A DNA stretch of 64,000 nucleotides, taken from contig NZ_CP060295.1 of assembly GCF_014302995.1 (NCBI RefSeq), forward strand, positions 4,393,501 through 4,457,500. Direction: 5' to 3'. The notes beneath the pieces were generated by a model. That model did no database searches. It worked only from the letters and a program-made list of their open reading frames with translations, and had not been told where the DNA came from. Positions within the stretch are counted from its first letter, which is position 1, and each line of letters begins with the position of its first letter. Positions 8,619 through 17,990 of the stretch are shown one piece after another. Position numbers and translations under genes: made by a program. Source of the DNA: Variovorax sp. PAMC26660. GTDB taxonomy: Bacteria > Pseudomonadota > Gammaproteobacteria > Burkholderiales > Burkholderiaceae_C.

Positions 8619-9349
8619 GCAACGTTGCACCGAAAGTCGCGGCCGTCACCGGCGGCAGCGCAGGTATCGGCAAGGCCATCTGCGAAGACCTGCTCGCACA
8701 GGGCTACGAAGTCGTGTCGCTGGCACGCCGCAAGGTGGAGATCGACCATCCGAAGCTGCACAGCATCGAAGTCGACCTGAGCGACCGCGCCGCCACGGGC
8801 GAGGCGGTTCGCGAACTGGTCGAACGTTTCGCGCCGACCACCGTGATCCACAACGCCGGCGTCATCCGTGCCGCCTTGCTGCCCGATGTGAAGCTCGACG
8901 ACCTCGATGCGCTGGTCGATCTGCACCTGGGCTGTGCGATCCAGCTCGTACAGGGCGCCTTGCCGGCGATGCGCGCTCAGCACTTCGGCCGCGTGGTGCT
9001 GCTGTCTTCGCGCGCCGCGCTGGGCCTGGCCACGCGCACCAGCTATTCGGCCACCAAGGCCGGCATGCTGGGCATGGCCCGCACCTGGGCGCTCGAACTC
9101 GCGGGCGACGGCATCACGGTGAACGTGGTCGCACCCGGCCCCATTCGCACCGACATGTTCTACGACGTGGTCGAAGCCGGCAGCGAGAAGGAACGCTCGC
9201 TCGCGGCCTCGGTGCCTGTCAAGCGGCTTGGCGAGTCGGCCGATGTGGCACGCGCCGTGCGTTTCTTTGCCGCGCCCGAAAACAGCTTCGTCACCGGCCA
9301 GGTGCTGTACGTGTGCGGCGGCACCAGCGTCGGCAGTCTGGCCCTCTGA
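8615..9349 (+). CDS. Short-chain dehydrogenase/reductase (SDR)
   Basis: This 244-residue classical SDR has TGGSAGIG near residues 13-20 for NAD(P) binding, an NAG motif, the catalytic serine in LLSSRAA, and the intact YSATK (YxxxK) active site. It ends with VTGQVLYVCGG, typical of FabG-like SDRs. It starts within the stop of the hydrolase gene, so the upstream extension of the frame is rejected. It would oxidise an alcohol or reduce a ketone of a pathway intermediate; which one cannot be told from sequence. Unlike the SDR domain fused to DUF35 just upstream, its active site is complete. Confidence 0.88.
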   Translation: MSNVAPKVAAVTGGSAGIGKAICEDLLAQGYEVVSLARRKVEIDHPKLHSIEVDLSDRAATGEAVRELVERFAPTTVIHNAGVIRAALLPDVKLDDLDALVDLHLGCAIQLVQGALPAMRAQHFGRVVLLSSRAALGLATRTSYSATKAGMLGMARTWALELAGDGITVNVVAPGPIRTDMFYDVVEAGSEKERSLAASVPVKRLGESADVARAVRFFAAPENSFVTGQVLYVCGGTSVGSLAL

Positions 9350-9398
9350 ACTTATTTCCGTTTTCCCCACGTTCATCCCTCACCTCTGGAGCATCGCC

Positions 9399-10565
9399 AT
9401 GAAAGTCCTGACCCGATTCCGAGCCCTCGCGGGCCTTGCCGCGGCCGTGAGTGCCTTGAGCGCCGCGGGCGCGTGGGCGGCTGATCTCAAGGTCGGTTTC
9501 ATCACCTCGATGTCGGGGCCGGTGTCGTCGCTGGGCATTCCCTACGACAAGGGCATGAAGGCTGCGTTGGCCTACATGTCGGAAGTTGGCGGTCGCAAGG
9601 TCCAGGTGATCCAGCTCGACGATGCCTCCGACCCGTCGACTGCCGCGCGCAACGCACGCAAGCTGATCGAGGAAGACAAGGTCGACGTCATCATCGGCAC
9701 GGCCGGCGCACCGGGTTCGCTGGCGATTGCCGGCGTGGCGCGCGAGACCAAGACGCCGTTGATCTCGATTGCCAATGCCGACCTGGCGGGCGAGGAGGGC
9801 GCATGGATGGTGACGCTGCCTCAACCCGCGCCTTTGATGATGGGCGCGATGGTCGAGAAGATGAAGCAGGCCGGCGTGAAGACCGTCGCCTACATCGGCT
9901 ATTCCGACGCCTGGGGCGACCTCGTGTACGACGCGCTGATGAAGTCCGCGCCCACGGCGGGCATCAAGGTGGTGTCGAACGAGCGCTATGCGCGCAGCGA
10001 TTCGTCGGTGGCCGGGCAGGTGTTGAAGATCGTGGCGCTGCGTCCCGACGCGGTGATCACCGGGGCTTCGGGCACACCGGGCGCGCTGCCTTACCTGGCG
10101 CTGGCCGAGCGTGGCTACAAGGGAAAGATCTACGGCATGCATTCGCTGATCAACCCGGACTTCATCCGTGTCGGCGGTGCGTCGGTCGAAGGCCTGCTGG
10201 CGCCCACGGGTCCGGTGGTCGTGGCCGAGCAGTTGCCTGACAGCAACCCGATGAAGAAGATCGCGATGGACTTCCGCGCCGCCTACCAGAAAGCCAATGG
10301 CGCGCCGCCCACCGACACCTTCTCGGCTTATACCTTCGATGCGTGGTTGATCTACCTCGATGCGGCTCAGCGTGCGCTGGCCACCAAGAGCGAGCCGGGA
10401 ACGCCGCAGTTCCGCCTCGCCTTGCGCGATGCCATCACGAGCACCAAGGAGCTGGTGGGCACGCACAGCGTCTACAACTTCAAGCCGACCGATCGTTACG
10501 GCTCGGATGACCGCTCGCGTGTCGTCGTGAGGCTCGAAAAGGGTCAGTGGAAGCTGGTTCCTTGA
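9399..10565 (+). CDS. LIV-type ABC transporter substrate-binding protein (copy 1)
   Basis: This 388-residue periplasmic binding protein has a signal peptide with a hydrophobic core and an AWA/A cleavage region near residue 27. It is followed by the peripla_BP_6 (LivJ-like) fold opening LKVGFITSMSGP. Such proteins in catabolic clusters bind aromatic acids rather than amino acids. It has a good ribosome site (TGGAG) before ATG 9399; the longer frame overlaps the SDR. It is one of three paralogs here (also 10939 and 13947) that share YARSDSSVAGQVLKI-like segments. It is 49 bases after the SDR and followed by a two-hairpin repeat element. Confidence 0.9.
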   Translation: MKVLTRFRALAGLAAAVSALSAAGAWAADLKVGFITSMSGPVSSLGIPYDKGMKAALAYMSEVGGRKVQVIQLDDASDPSTAARNARKLIEEDKVDVIIGTAGAPGSLAIAGVARETKTPLISIANADLAGEEGAWMVTLPQPAPLMMGAMVEKMKQAGVKTVAYIGYSDAWGDLVYDALMKSAPTAGIKVVSNERYARSDSSVAGQVLKIVALRPDAVITGASGTPGALPYLALAERGYKGKIYGMHSLINPDFIRVGGASVEGLLAPTGPVVVAEQLPDSNPMKKIAMDFRAAYQKANGAPPTDTFSAYTFDAWLIYLDAAQRALATKSEPGTPQFRLALRDAITSTKELVGTHSVYNFKPTDRYGSDDRSRVVVRLEKGQWKLVP

Positions 10566-10589
10566 AATGAAGCCTTGTTCTTCTGTTCG

Positions 10590-10872
10590 TCGTGTTGTGC
10601 GTTCTGAACGTTGCTGTTCGGGGCGTCGCTCACGCCGACACGGTGCTCTTTTTCGCGAATGTCCCCCGCTTCGCTCCTCCTTTATTTCGCGAAAAAGAGC
10701 CCCGTATCGACGCGAGCGTTGGACAGAGCGGTGGTTGATCAGCGGTACACCAGCAGCGTGTCCCTGTGCGAATGACGCCAGGTGCTCCCCGCAGCGAAAT
10801 AAAGGAGGAGCGAAGCGGGGGACATTCGCGGAGGGGAGCACCTGGTGTCATTCGCACTCGCCCCGAATGAAC
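10590..10872 (+). repeat. Dispersed two-hairpin repeat, copy A
   Basis: This ~280-bp element is found again inverted at 59091-59375. It holds two long inverted repeats: arms 10645-10659/10686-10700 (15 bp, perfect) and 10766-10790/10833-10857 (25 bp, one mismatch). Both loops contain the same ~36-base core (GCGAATGTCCCCCGCTTCGC...), in opposite orientation. It fills most of the 373-base gap between two binding-protein genes and carries no credible ORF of its own. In both copies the element lies just downstream of an ABC-transporter gene, in the same orientation relative to it. It resembles a non-autonomous palindromic (MITE- or REP-like) element. Confidence 0.85.
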
Positions 10873-10938
10873 CCGCCTTGAACAGCAGCGCCAAGAACAC
10901 AAGCACCCCGCAACGCAACTCAAAGTAGAGCAACCACG

Positions 10939-12084
10939 ATGAAACAGAATTTGGCTCGAATCCTAGGCATCACGGCCGTGACGCTGGTGGCCGCTCAGGC
11001 CATGGCGGCCGACTTGAAGATCGGCTTCATCAGTTCGCTGTCGGGTCCGGTTGCGGCGCTCGGCATTCCGTACGAAAAGGGCATTCGCGCCGCCATTGCG
11101 GAGCACCCCGAAATCGCCGGCCGCAAGGTGCAGTTGATCGTGCTCGACGACGCCTCCGACCCCACCACCGCCGGACGCAATGCGCGCAAGCTGGTGACCG
11201 AAGACAAGGTTGACGTGCTCATCGGCACCTCCGGTGTGCCGGGTGCAATGGCCATCGCCGCGGTGGCCAAGGAACTCAACACGCCGCTGATCTCGCCCAC
11301 CCCGGTCACCATCGCCGGCCCTGAGGGCGCATGGACAGTCACCGTGTCGCAGCCCTTCCCGCTCATGGTCGCGGGCGTGGTCGAGCGCATGAAGAAGTCG
11401 GGCGTGAAGACGGTGGCTTTCATCGGCTTCTCCGATGCATTGGGGGACCTCGCCTACGACTCGCTCGTGAAGAGCGCTGATGCAGCCGGCATCAAGGTGG
11501 TGGCGAACGAGCGTTATGCGCGCAGCGATTCGTCGGTGGCGGGGCAGGTGCTGAAGATCATTGCAGGGCGGCCCGATGCGGTGTTCGCCGGCAACTCGGG
11601 CACGCCAGGCGCATTGCCTTACCTCGCGCTTGCGGAGCGTGGCTACAAGGGCAAGATCTACGGCACGCACGGCCTCATCAACGCCGACTTCGTGCGCGTG
11701 GGCGGTGCTTCCATCGAAGGGCTGCAGGTGCCCAGCGGTCCGGTGCTGGTGGCCGATCAGCTGCCAGACAGCAACCCCATCAAGAAGGTGTCGATGGGCT
11801 TTCGCGCGGCCTACCAGAAGGTCAATGGCTCGGTGCCGACCGATGCCTTCTCGTCGTACACCTACGACGCCTACCTGCTGCTGGCCGATGCGGCATCGCG
11901 CACCAAGGGCGAGCCGGGCACGCCGCAGTACCGCACGGCGCTGCGCGATGCCATCGTGAGCACGAAGGAGCTGGTGGGCACGCACGGCATCTACACCTTC
12001 AAGCCCGACGATCGCTATGGCTCGGACCAGCGCGGCGTGGTCATCGTGCAGATGACCAAGGGCCAGTGGAAACTGGTTCCCTGA
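10939..12084 (+). CDS. LIV-type ABC transporter substrate-binding protein (copy 2)
   Basis: This 381-residue periplasmic binding protein has a signal peptide (MKQNLARI..., ending AMAA/D near residue 24) and a mature start LKIGFISSLSGP like the other two copies. It has the peripla_BP_6 fold. It is closely related to the copy at 9399: blocks such as ERYARSDSSVAGQVLKI and the tail KGQWKLVP are shared. It stands after the repeat element, so its promoter may lie in or next to the repeat. It is followed 29 bases later by the second Rieske alpha gene. Most likely it delivers a related aromatic substrate to the single LIV-type transporter downstream. Confidence 0.9.
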   Translation: MKQNLARILGITAVTLVAAQAMAADLKIGFISSLSGPVAALGIPYEKGIRAAIAEHPEIAGRKVQLIVLDDASDPTTAGRNARKLVTEDKVDVLIGTSGVPGAMAIAAVAKELNTPLISPTPVTIAGPEGAWTVTVSQPFPLMVAGVVERMKKSGVKTVAFIGFSDALGDLAYDSLVKSADAAGIKVVANERYARSDSSVAGQVLKIIAGRPDAVFAGNSGTPGALPYLALAERGYKGKIYGTHGLINADFVRVGGASIEGLQVPSGPVLVADQLPDSNPIKKVSMGFRAAYQKVNGSVPTDAFSSYTYDAYLLLADAASRTKGEPGTPQYRTALRDAIVSTKELVGTHGIYTFKPDDRYGSDQRGVVIVQMTKGQWKLVP

Positions 12085-12113
12085 GCGCCGCCTGAGTCAC
12101 CGAGTCCACCGCC

Positions 12114-13439
12114 ATGACCACCTACCGCAATCGCCCCGATCTCGTCGCGGCGCTGGTGCAGGACGACCGGGTTCACCGCGACCTGTACCTGAGCGAGGAG
12201 CTTTTCGCGCTCGAACAGGCGCACCTGTTCGCGAACACCTGGGTCTTTCTCGGTCACGCAAGCCAAGTGCCGGCGTCGGGTGACTTCATAACGCAGGACA
12301 TTGCCGGGCGGCCATTGCTGATGGTGCGCCAGCCAGACGGCGCGGTGCACGTGCTCTACAACCGCTGCGCCCACAAGGGCACGCAACTGTTGACGGACGA
12401 GAGCGGCAACACCGGCCGGTTTTTCCGCTGCCCGTACCACGCCTGGACCTACAAGCTCGACGGTGCACCGCTCGCGATTCCGCTGAAGAACGGCTATGAG
12501 GGCACGCAGCTCAAGGCCTGCGAATCAGGGCAGGGTCTGGCATCGGTGAAGCACGTGAAGGTGTATCGCGACTTCGTGTTCGTGCGCCTCTCCGAGCAGG
12601 GGCCTTCGTTCGAAGACTACTGCGGCGAAGTGCTCGGCGCCATCGACAACATGGTCGACCGCTCGCCGGAAGGACAGCTCACGGTGGGCGGCGGTGTGCT
12701 GCGCAACATCGTCCATTGCAACTGGAAGATGTACCTGGAGAACATCAACGACACGGTGCACCCGATGTCGACGCACGAGTCGGCCACGCAGGCTGCTGAG
12801 GCGCTGTGGCAGGGCCATGCGCCTACGGACCCCAAGCCGATGGCCATGGAGCAGATCCTGCCCTTCGGCTCGGGCTACGAGTTCTTCGACAACATGGGCG
12901 GGCGGGTGTTCGCCAACGGCCACAGCGTGCTGGGCGTGAACTTCAGCATCCACTCCAACTACGCGCAGTTGCCAGAATACGAGGCAGCGATGCGCGCGGC
13001 GCACGGCGAGACGCGGGCCACCGAGATCCTGCAGCGTTCGCCGCAGAACTCGGTCTTCTATCCGAGCCTGTCGGTCAAGGGTTCGCCGCAGGCCATACGC
13101 GTGATCCGGCCGCTGGCGGCCAACCGCACGCTCATCGAGGCATGGAGCTTTCGCGCGGCCGGTGCGCCAGCGCTGCTTTTCGAGCGCGCCATGAGCTACA
13201 ACCGGCTCGTGTTTTCGCCGATGTCGGTGGTCGCGCACGACGATGTGCACCTGTTCGAGAGCATCCAGCAGGGGCTGCGTGCCGGCGGCAACGAGTGGGT
13301 GAGCCTGCATCGCAACTTCGACGCGGCCGAGCTGACGCAATCCACCATCACCACCAACGGCACGAACGAGCTGTTGATGCGCAACCAGTTTCGCGCCTGG
13401 GCGAAGTCGATGGTGGCGGGCATGGAGGTCGCGCCATGA
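12114..13439 (+). CDS. Rieske ring-hydroxylating dioxygenase alpha subunit (copy 2)
   Basis: This 441-residue paralog of the alpha subunit at 1934 has identical motif positions: Rieske ligands Cys85/His87 and Cys106/His109, and mononuclear-iron residues Asp213, His216, His221 (NDTVHPMSTH). The two align without gaps over the first ~220 residues and diverge more in the substrate-pocket half. It overlaps the following beta gene by 4 bases. No reductase gene is adjacent, so it probably uses the one at 921. It may act on a second substrate or a later intermediate such as anthranilate, or be the auxin-attacking enzyme itself. The sequence does not decide. Confidence 0.92.
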   Translation: MTTYRNRPDLVAALVQDDRVHRDLYLSEELFALEQAHLFANTWVFLGHASQVPASGDFITQDIAGRPLLMVRQPDGAVHVLYNRCAHKGTQLLTDESGNTGRFFRCPYHAWTYKLDGAPLAIPLKNGYEGTQLKACESGQGLASVKHVKVYRDFVFVRLSEQGPSFEDYCGEVLGAIDNMVDRSPEGQLTVGGGVLRNIVHCNWKMYLENINDTVHPMSTHESATQAAEALWQGHAPTDPKPMAMEQILPFGSGYEFFDNMGGRVFANGHSVLGVNFSIHSNYAQLPEYEAAMRAAHGETRATEILQRSPQNSVFYPSLSVKGSPQAIRVIRPLAANRTLIEAWSFRAAGAPALLFERAMSYNRLVFSPMSVVAHDDVHLFESIQQGLRAGGNEWVSLHRNFDAAELTQSTITTNGTNELLMRNQFRAWAKSMVAGMEVAP

Positions 13440-13906
13440 ACGACCCGCGCGATTTCGTTGCCCACGAGGCCGCATTGCTCGACGAGCGGCGCTTCGACGA
13501 CTGGCTGGCCCTGTTCGCCGAAGACGGCCACTACTGGGTGCCGCTGCTCGGTGCGGCGCAGGTCGATCCGTTCTCGCACAACTCGCTGGCGTACGAAGAC
13601 CGCCTGCTGCTGCAGCTGCGTGTGGATCGCCTGAAGAATCCGCGCGCGCATTCGCAGCACCCGGCCAGCCACAGCCAGCACGTGCTGCAGCCTTCGCGCA
13701 TCGCGCAGGAAGGCGCCGCGAGCGGCGAGGTGTTGCTGCACACCCCCTTCATCTACATCGAGGCGCGCGGCGACAACCAGACCCAGTTGAGCGGCACCGC
13801 CCGTCACCGTCTGGTGCGCACGCCGACCGGCTGGTCGATCCGCCAGAAGCGCATCGACCTGCTCAACGCCGCGCGCGCCTTGCCGGCCATCCAGTTGTTC
13901 ATCTGA
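13436..13906 (+). CDS. Ring-hydroxylating dioxygenase beta subunit (copy 2)
   Basis: This 156-residue small subunit partners the alpha at 12114. It shares with the first beta subunit the N-terminal helix, the HYWVPLL strand and the C-terminal RIDLLNAARALPAIQLF pattern. The ATG at 13436 overlaps the alpha stop (ATGA); longer upstream frames are rejected. It is structural, with no cofactor residues expected. The stop is followed by a short leader to the third binding protein that resembles the leader of the first (TTTTCC...CACTGGAG), consistent with duplication of a binding-protein/oxygenase block. Confidence 0.9.
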   Translation: MNDPRDFVAHEAALLDERRFDDWLALFAEDGHYWVPLLGAAQVDPFSHNSLAYEDRLLLQLRVDRLKNPRAHSQHPASHSQHVLQPSRIAQEGAASGEVLLHTPFIYIEARGDNQTQLSGTARHRLVRTPTGWSIRQKRIDLLNAARALPAIQLFI

Positions 13907-13946
13907 GTTTTCCGTTACTTCCATCCATCCTCACTGGAGCTACGAC

Positions 13947-15110
13947 ATGAAGAGCCTGATGCAGACCCTGACGCGCGGTGCCCTCGCGGCCGCGTTGACC
14001 GCCTGTGGTGTTGCGAGCGCGCTGGCGGCCGACCTCAAGGTCGGCCTGAGCGTGTCGCTGTCGGGGCCGAACTCCTCGCTCGGCGTGCCCTACGCGAAAG
14101 GCATGCAGGCCGCGCTGGCCTACAAGCCGGAGATCAACGGCCGCAAGGTGCAGCTCATCGTGCTGGACGACGGCTCCGACCCGACCACGGCCGGGCGCAA
14201 TGCGCGCAAGCTGATCGAAGAAGAAAAGGTCGATGTGCTCATGGGCACGTCGGGCGTGCCCGCCGCGATCGCGATGGCGCAGGTGGGCAAGGAAGCGAAG
14301 ACGCCGATGATCGGCCTCACGCCGATCCTGCTCGATCCGAACGAGAACCCGTGGGTGATGACGGTCGCGCAGCCCACGCAACTGATGATCGACGCCGTGG
14401 TCGAGCGCATGAAGCGCAACAACGTGAAGACCGTGGGCTACATCGGCTTTTCCGACGCTTGGGGCGATCTGGTCTACGACGCATTGATCAAGGCTGCGCC
14501 CGCCGCCGGCATCAAGGTGGTGAGCAACGAGCGCTATGCGCGCGCCGATGCCTCGGTGACGGGGCAGGTGCTCAAGATCGTGGCGCTGCGGCCTGATGCG
14601 GTGATGACCGGTGGCGCCGGAACGCCGGGCGCGCTGCCTTTTCTTGCGCTGGCCGAGCGCGGCTTCAAGGGCGGCGTGTACGGCCAACACGGGCTGATCA
14701 ACCCCGACTTCGTGCGCGTGGTTGGTGCGGCAGGGCAGAACGCATTGATGCCCACCGGCCCGGTGATCGTGGCCGAGCAACTGCCGGACGGCTACCCGAC
14801 CAAGAAGATCGCGATGGACTTCCGTGCCGCGTTCCAGAAGGTCAACAACGCACCCACCAGCGACGCCTTCTCGGCCTATTCCTTCGACGGCTGGCTGGTG
14901 TTCGCCGATGCGGCGTCGCGTGCGATGAAGAAGGCGGAGCCGGGAACGCCCGAGTTTCGCGTGGCACTGCGCGACGCGATCTTCAGCACCAAGGAAGTGG
15001 TGGGCACGCATGGCGTGTACACCTTCAAGCCCGGCAGCCTTTATGGCGTGGACGAACGCGCCCGCGTGATCGTCAAGCTCGACAACGGTCAATGGAAGCT
15101 CGCACCTTGA
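13947..15110 (+). CDS. LIV-type ABC transporter substrate-binding protein (copy 3)
   Basis: This 387-residue peripla_BP_6 protein has a signal peptide ending SALAA/D near residue 28 and a mature start LKVGLSVSLSGP. It shares ERYARADASVTGQVLKI and NGQWKLAP with the other two copies but is the most diverged in the ligand-lobe loops. It is directly upstream (40 bases) of the permease and ATPase genes, so it is the copy most likely to be made together with the transporter. Ribosome site: TGGAG before ATG 13947. Confidence 0.9.
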   Translation: MKSLMQTLTRGALAAALTACGVASALAADLKVGLSVSLSGPNSSLGVPYAKGMQAALAYKPEINGRKVQLIVLDDGSDPTTAGRNARKLIEEEKVDVLMGTSGVPAAIAMAQVGKEAKTPMIGLTPILLDPNENPWVMTVAQPTQLMIDAVVERMKRNNVKTVGYIGFSDAWGDLVYDALIKAAPAAGIKVVSNERYARADASVTGQVLKIVALRPDAVMTGGAGTPGALPFLALAERGFKGGVYGQHGLINPDFVRVVGAAGQNALMPTGPVIVAEQLPDGYPTKKIAMDFRAAFQKVNNAPTSDAFSAYSFDGWLVFADAASRAMKKAEPGTPEFRVALRDAIFSTKEVVGTHGVYTFKPGSLYGVDERARVIVKLDNGQWKLAP

Positions 15111-15150
15111 ACTCCTTCATGCCGACGACGATTTTTGGAGAGGCTTTTCT

Positions 15151-16206
15151 ATGACATGGGACGTGGCGCTGATTCTCGTCACCGATGGCTTGGCCAACGG
15201 TGCCGTCTATCTGCTGGCCGGGCTCGGGCTGGTATTGATCTTTTCCGTCACGCGGGTGGTGTTCGTGCCGTTCGGCGACATTGCCGCCTTCACGGCGCTC
15301 ACGCTCGCGGCCTTCGAAACCGGCCGCGTGCCGCCGACCATCGGTCTTGTCGCCACGCTGGCGTTGCTGGCCATGGCCACGGAAATCGGCAGCCTGCTGC
15401 GGCGCCGTGAGGCGGCGCGCATTCCCAAGGCGGTGTTGATGTGGGGCGTGCTGCCGGCGTTGCCGTGCCTGCTGGCGTGGATGGTGGCTCGCCCCGGTAT
15501 TCCGGTGGCGGTGCACATCGCAGTGGCGGTGTTGCTGGTGGTGCCGATTGCGCCGCTGCTCGCACGGGTGGTGTTCCAGCCGATCGCGGATGCGTCGGTG
15601 CTGGTGCTGCTGATCGTGTCGCTGGCGCTGCACTTCCTGCTGTCGGGCCTGGGCTTGTTGTTCTTCGGGCCTGAAGGCTCGCGCACCACACCGCTCACCG
15701 ACGCCATGTTCACGTTGAGCGATGGCTTCACGGTCAGCGGCCAGGTGGTGCTGATGGTGGGTGCGGCCATTGTGCTGAGCGGACTGTTCTTCCTGGTGTT
15801 CGAGCGCACGGTCGCGGGCAAGGCGCTGCGCGCGACGGCCGTGAACCGTGTGGGCGCGCGGCTGGTCGGCATCCGGCCGGTGCGCACGGCCTTGCTGGCC
15901 TACGGCTGCGCGTCGCTGCTGGCGGGGCTGATCGGCGTGCTGATCGCGCCGGTGACGACCATGTACTACGACTCGGGTTTCATCATCGGCCTGAAGGCCT
16001 TCGTCGCCGCGATCATCGGCGGGCTCGTGAGCTACCCGATGACGGCCGTGGGCGCGCTCGCGGTCGGCGTGGTGGAGAGCTTTGCCTCGTTCTGGAGCGG
16101 TGCGCTGAAGGACGTGATCGTCTTCAGCCTGCTGATACCGGTGCTCATGCTGCGGTCCTTCATGGTGACGCACGCCGAAGAGGAAGAAGACGAGGTGGAC
16201 CAATGA
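15151..16206 (+). CDS. LIV-type ABC transporter permease (LivH-like)
   Basis: This 351-residue inner-membrane permease has about eight to nine hydrophobic segments, starting LILVTDGLANGAVYLLAGLG as in LivH proteins, with the coupling region ERTVAGKALRATAVNRVGARL near residues 215-235. It is somewhat longer than usual LivH (~290-310) because of an extra hydrophilic/hydrophobic insert around residues 70-120. It has a ribosome site GGAG before the ATG. It overlaps the next gene by 4 bases (ATGA). It would form the channel with the fused permease-ATPase downstream. Confidence 0.9.
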   Translation: MTWDVALILVTDGLANGAVYLLAGLGLVLIFSVTRVVFVPFGDIAAFTALTLAAFETGRVPPTIGLVATLALLAMATEIGSLLRRREAARIPKAVLMWGVLPALPCLLAWMVARPGIPVAVHIAVAVLLVVPIAPLLARVVFQPIADASVLVLLIVSLALHFLLSGLGLLFFGPEGSRTTPLTDAMFTLSDGFTVSGQVVLMVGAAIVLSGLFFLVFERTVAGKALRATAVNRVGARLVGIRPVRTALLAYGCASLLAGLIGVLIAPVTTMYYDSGFIIGLKAFVAAIIGGLVSYPMTAVGALAVGVVESFASFWSGALKDVIVFSLLIPVLMLRSFMVTHAEEEEDEVDQ

Positions 16207-17990
16207 ACGCGAACCGCAAACGCATGGCGTGGATCGCCGCGGTGGTCGTCGTGCTGGCTTTGGTGCCGGCGCTGGCGGGCAGCTTCACGGTGTCGCTGCT
16301 CAATGACATCGGCATCGGTGCGCTGGTGGCGCTCGGGCTGGTGCTGCTCACCGGCGTGGGCGGCGCCACCTCGTTCGGGCAGGCGGCCTTCGTGGGCATT
16401 GCGGCCTATGCGACGGCTTGGCTGACGACCACGCAAGGCATGTCGCCCTGGATCGGGCTGCTGTTCGCGCTGTTGCTGACTGGCCTGTCTGCGCTGGCCA
16501 TCGGCATGCTCACACTGCGGCTCGGCGGGCACTTCCTGCCGCTCAGCACCATCGCGTGGGGGCTGTCGATCGCGATGCTTTTCGGCAATGTCGATGCGCT
16601 CGGGCGCCACACCGGCCTGTCGAACATTCCGGCGCTGCAGATCGCGGGATGGTCGCTGGCCGAGCCGCGTGCGATGTACTACCTGATCTGGGCGATGGTC
16701 GGGCTGGCCTGCCTGTTCAGCCACAACCTGCTGCAGTCGCGGCCGGGTCGGGCCATTCGCGGGCTGCGCGGCGGCGCCACGCTGCTGGCGAGCGTGGGCG
16801 CGGATGCCTACCGCGTGCGGCTCTCGTTGTTCGTCACGGCCGCGCTCTTTGCGGGGCTGGCTGGCTGGCTCTATGCGCACATGAATCGCTTCGTGAGTCC
16901 GTCGCCCTTTGACGTGCGCGCCAGCATCGAGTACCTGCTGATGGCGGTGGCCGGTGGCCTCGGCCAACTGGCGGGCGCGCTGGTCGGCGCGGCGTTGGTG
17001 CTGGTGCTCAAGAACGGCCTGCAGGACGTGCTGCCGATGCTGACGCAGCGGGCGGGGCAACTGGAGGCCGTGGCCTTCGCCGCGCTCTTTATCCTGCTGC
17101 TGCACTTTGCGCGGGGCGGTGTGATGGGGCTGCTGCGGCGCTGGACGCATCGTCGCGGCACGACCCAGGGCACTTCGCGCCACGAGGCGCCGCCGGTCGA
17201 ACCGTTGCCGCACCGCCAACTGCCCGAGCGCGGCACGCAGGTGCTGTCGGTGAACGGCGTGGTCAAGCGCTTCGGCGGATTGGTGGCGGTCAACGATGTG
17301 AGCTTCGACGTCAAGGCTGGCGAGATCGTCGGGTTGATCGGGCCCAACGGCGCGGGCAAATCGACCATGTTCAACCTGCTGACCTGCACGCTGCCGATGA
17401 GCGCGGGCCAGGTGCGCTTTCTGGCGCACGACATTGCCGGCATGCCGCAGCGGCAAGTGGCGCGGCTGGGCCTGGCGCGCACCTTCCAGCACGTGAAGCT
17501 GCGGCCTCGCATGAGCCTGCTCGACAACGTGGCGCTGGGCGCGCACTCGCGCACCCGCTCGGGAATCCTAAAGGCGGGGCTGCGGCTCGATCGCATGGAA
17601 GAAAGCCAGATCCTGCAGGAAGCACAGCGTCAGCTCGACCGCATCGGGCTGGGCGACCGCGCGCATGAACTGGCGGGCAGCCTGCCGCTGGGCACGCAGC
17701 GCATTCTGGAAATCGCGCGCGCGCTGGCCGCCGACCCGGTGCTGCTGGTGCTCGACGAACCGGCGGCCGGATTGCGTCGCAAGGAAAAGATGGCGCTCGG
17801 CGATTTGCTGCGCAAGCTGCGCGAGGAGGGCGTGACCATCCTCATCGTGGAACACGACATGGACTTCGTGATGAAACTGGTGGACCGGCTGGTGGTGATG
17901 AACTTCGGCTCCAAGCTCGTGGAGGGCGTGCCGTCGGCGGTGCGCGCCGACGAGCGTGTGCAGGCGGCTTACCTGGGGAGCGTTGTATGA
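16203..17990 (+). CDS. LIV-type ABC permease-ATPase fusion (LivM-LivG)
   Basis: This 595-residue protein combines two usual subunits. Residues ~1-320 are a LivM-type permease with multiple membrane segments. Residues ~345-595 are a LivG-type ATPase with Walker A GPNGAGKS (~380), Walker B LLVLDEP (~512) and switch His in VEHDMDF. The ABC signature is unusual, LPLGTQR, compared with the LSxGQQ-like form of most LivG. The linker around residues 320-345 is hydrophilic. It overlaps LivH upstream and LivF downstream by 4 bases each. LivM-LivG fusions are known in the family, so this is likely functional rather than a sequencing artefact. Confidence 0.92.
   Translation: MNANRKRMAWIAAVVVVLALVPALAGSFTVSLLNDIGIGALVALGLVLLTGVGGATSFGQAAFVGIAAYATAWLTTTQGMSPWIGLLFALLLTGLSALAIGMLTLRLGGHFLPLSTIAWGLSIAMLFGNVDALGRHTGLSNIPALQIAGWSLAEPRAMYYLIWAMVGLACLFSHNLLQSRPGRAIRGLRGGATLLASVGADAYRVRLSLFVTAALFAGLAGWLYAHMNRFVSPSPFDVRASIEYLLMAVAGGLGQLAGALVGAALVLVLKNGLQDVLPMLTQRAGQLEAVAFAALFILLLHFARGGVMGLLRRWTHRRGTTQGTSRHEAPPVEPLPHRQLPERGTQVLSVNGVVKRFGGLVAVNDVSFDVKAGEIVGLIGPNGAGKSTMFNLLTCTLPMSAGQVRFLAHDIAGMPQRQVARLGLARTFQHVKLRPRMSLLDNVALGAHSRTRSGILKAGLRLDRMEESQILQEAQRQLDRIGLGDRAHELAGSLPLGTQRILEIARALAADPVLLVLDEPAAGLRRKEKMALGDLLRKLREEGVTILIVEHDMDFVMKLVDRLVVMNFGSKLVEGVPSAVRADERVQAAYLGSVV

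Noticed and set aside
9291..10841. 516-codon minus-strand frame and the matching plus-strand frame 59123-59704
   Set aside because: Both begin inside the two copies of the hairpin repeat and continue antisense to real ABC genes; their shared N-terminus only reflects the repeat.
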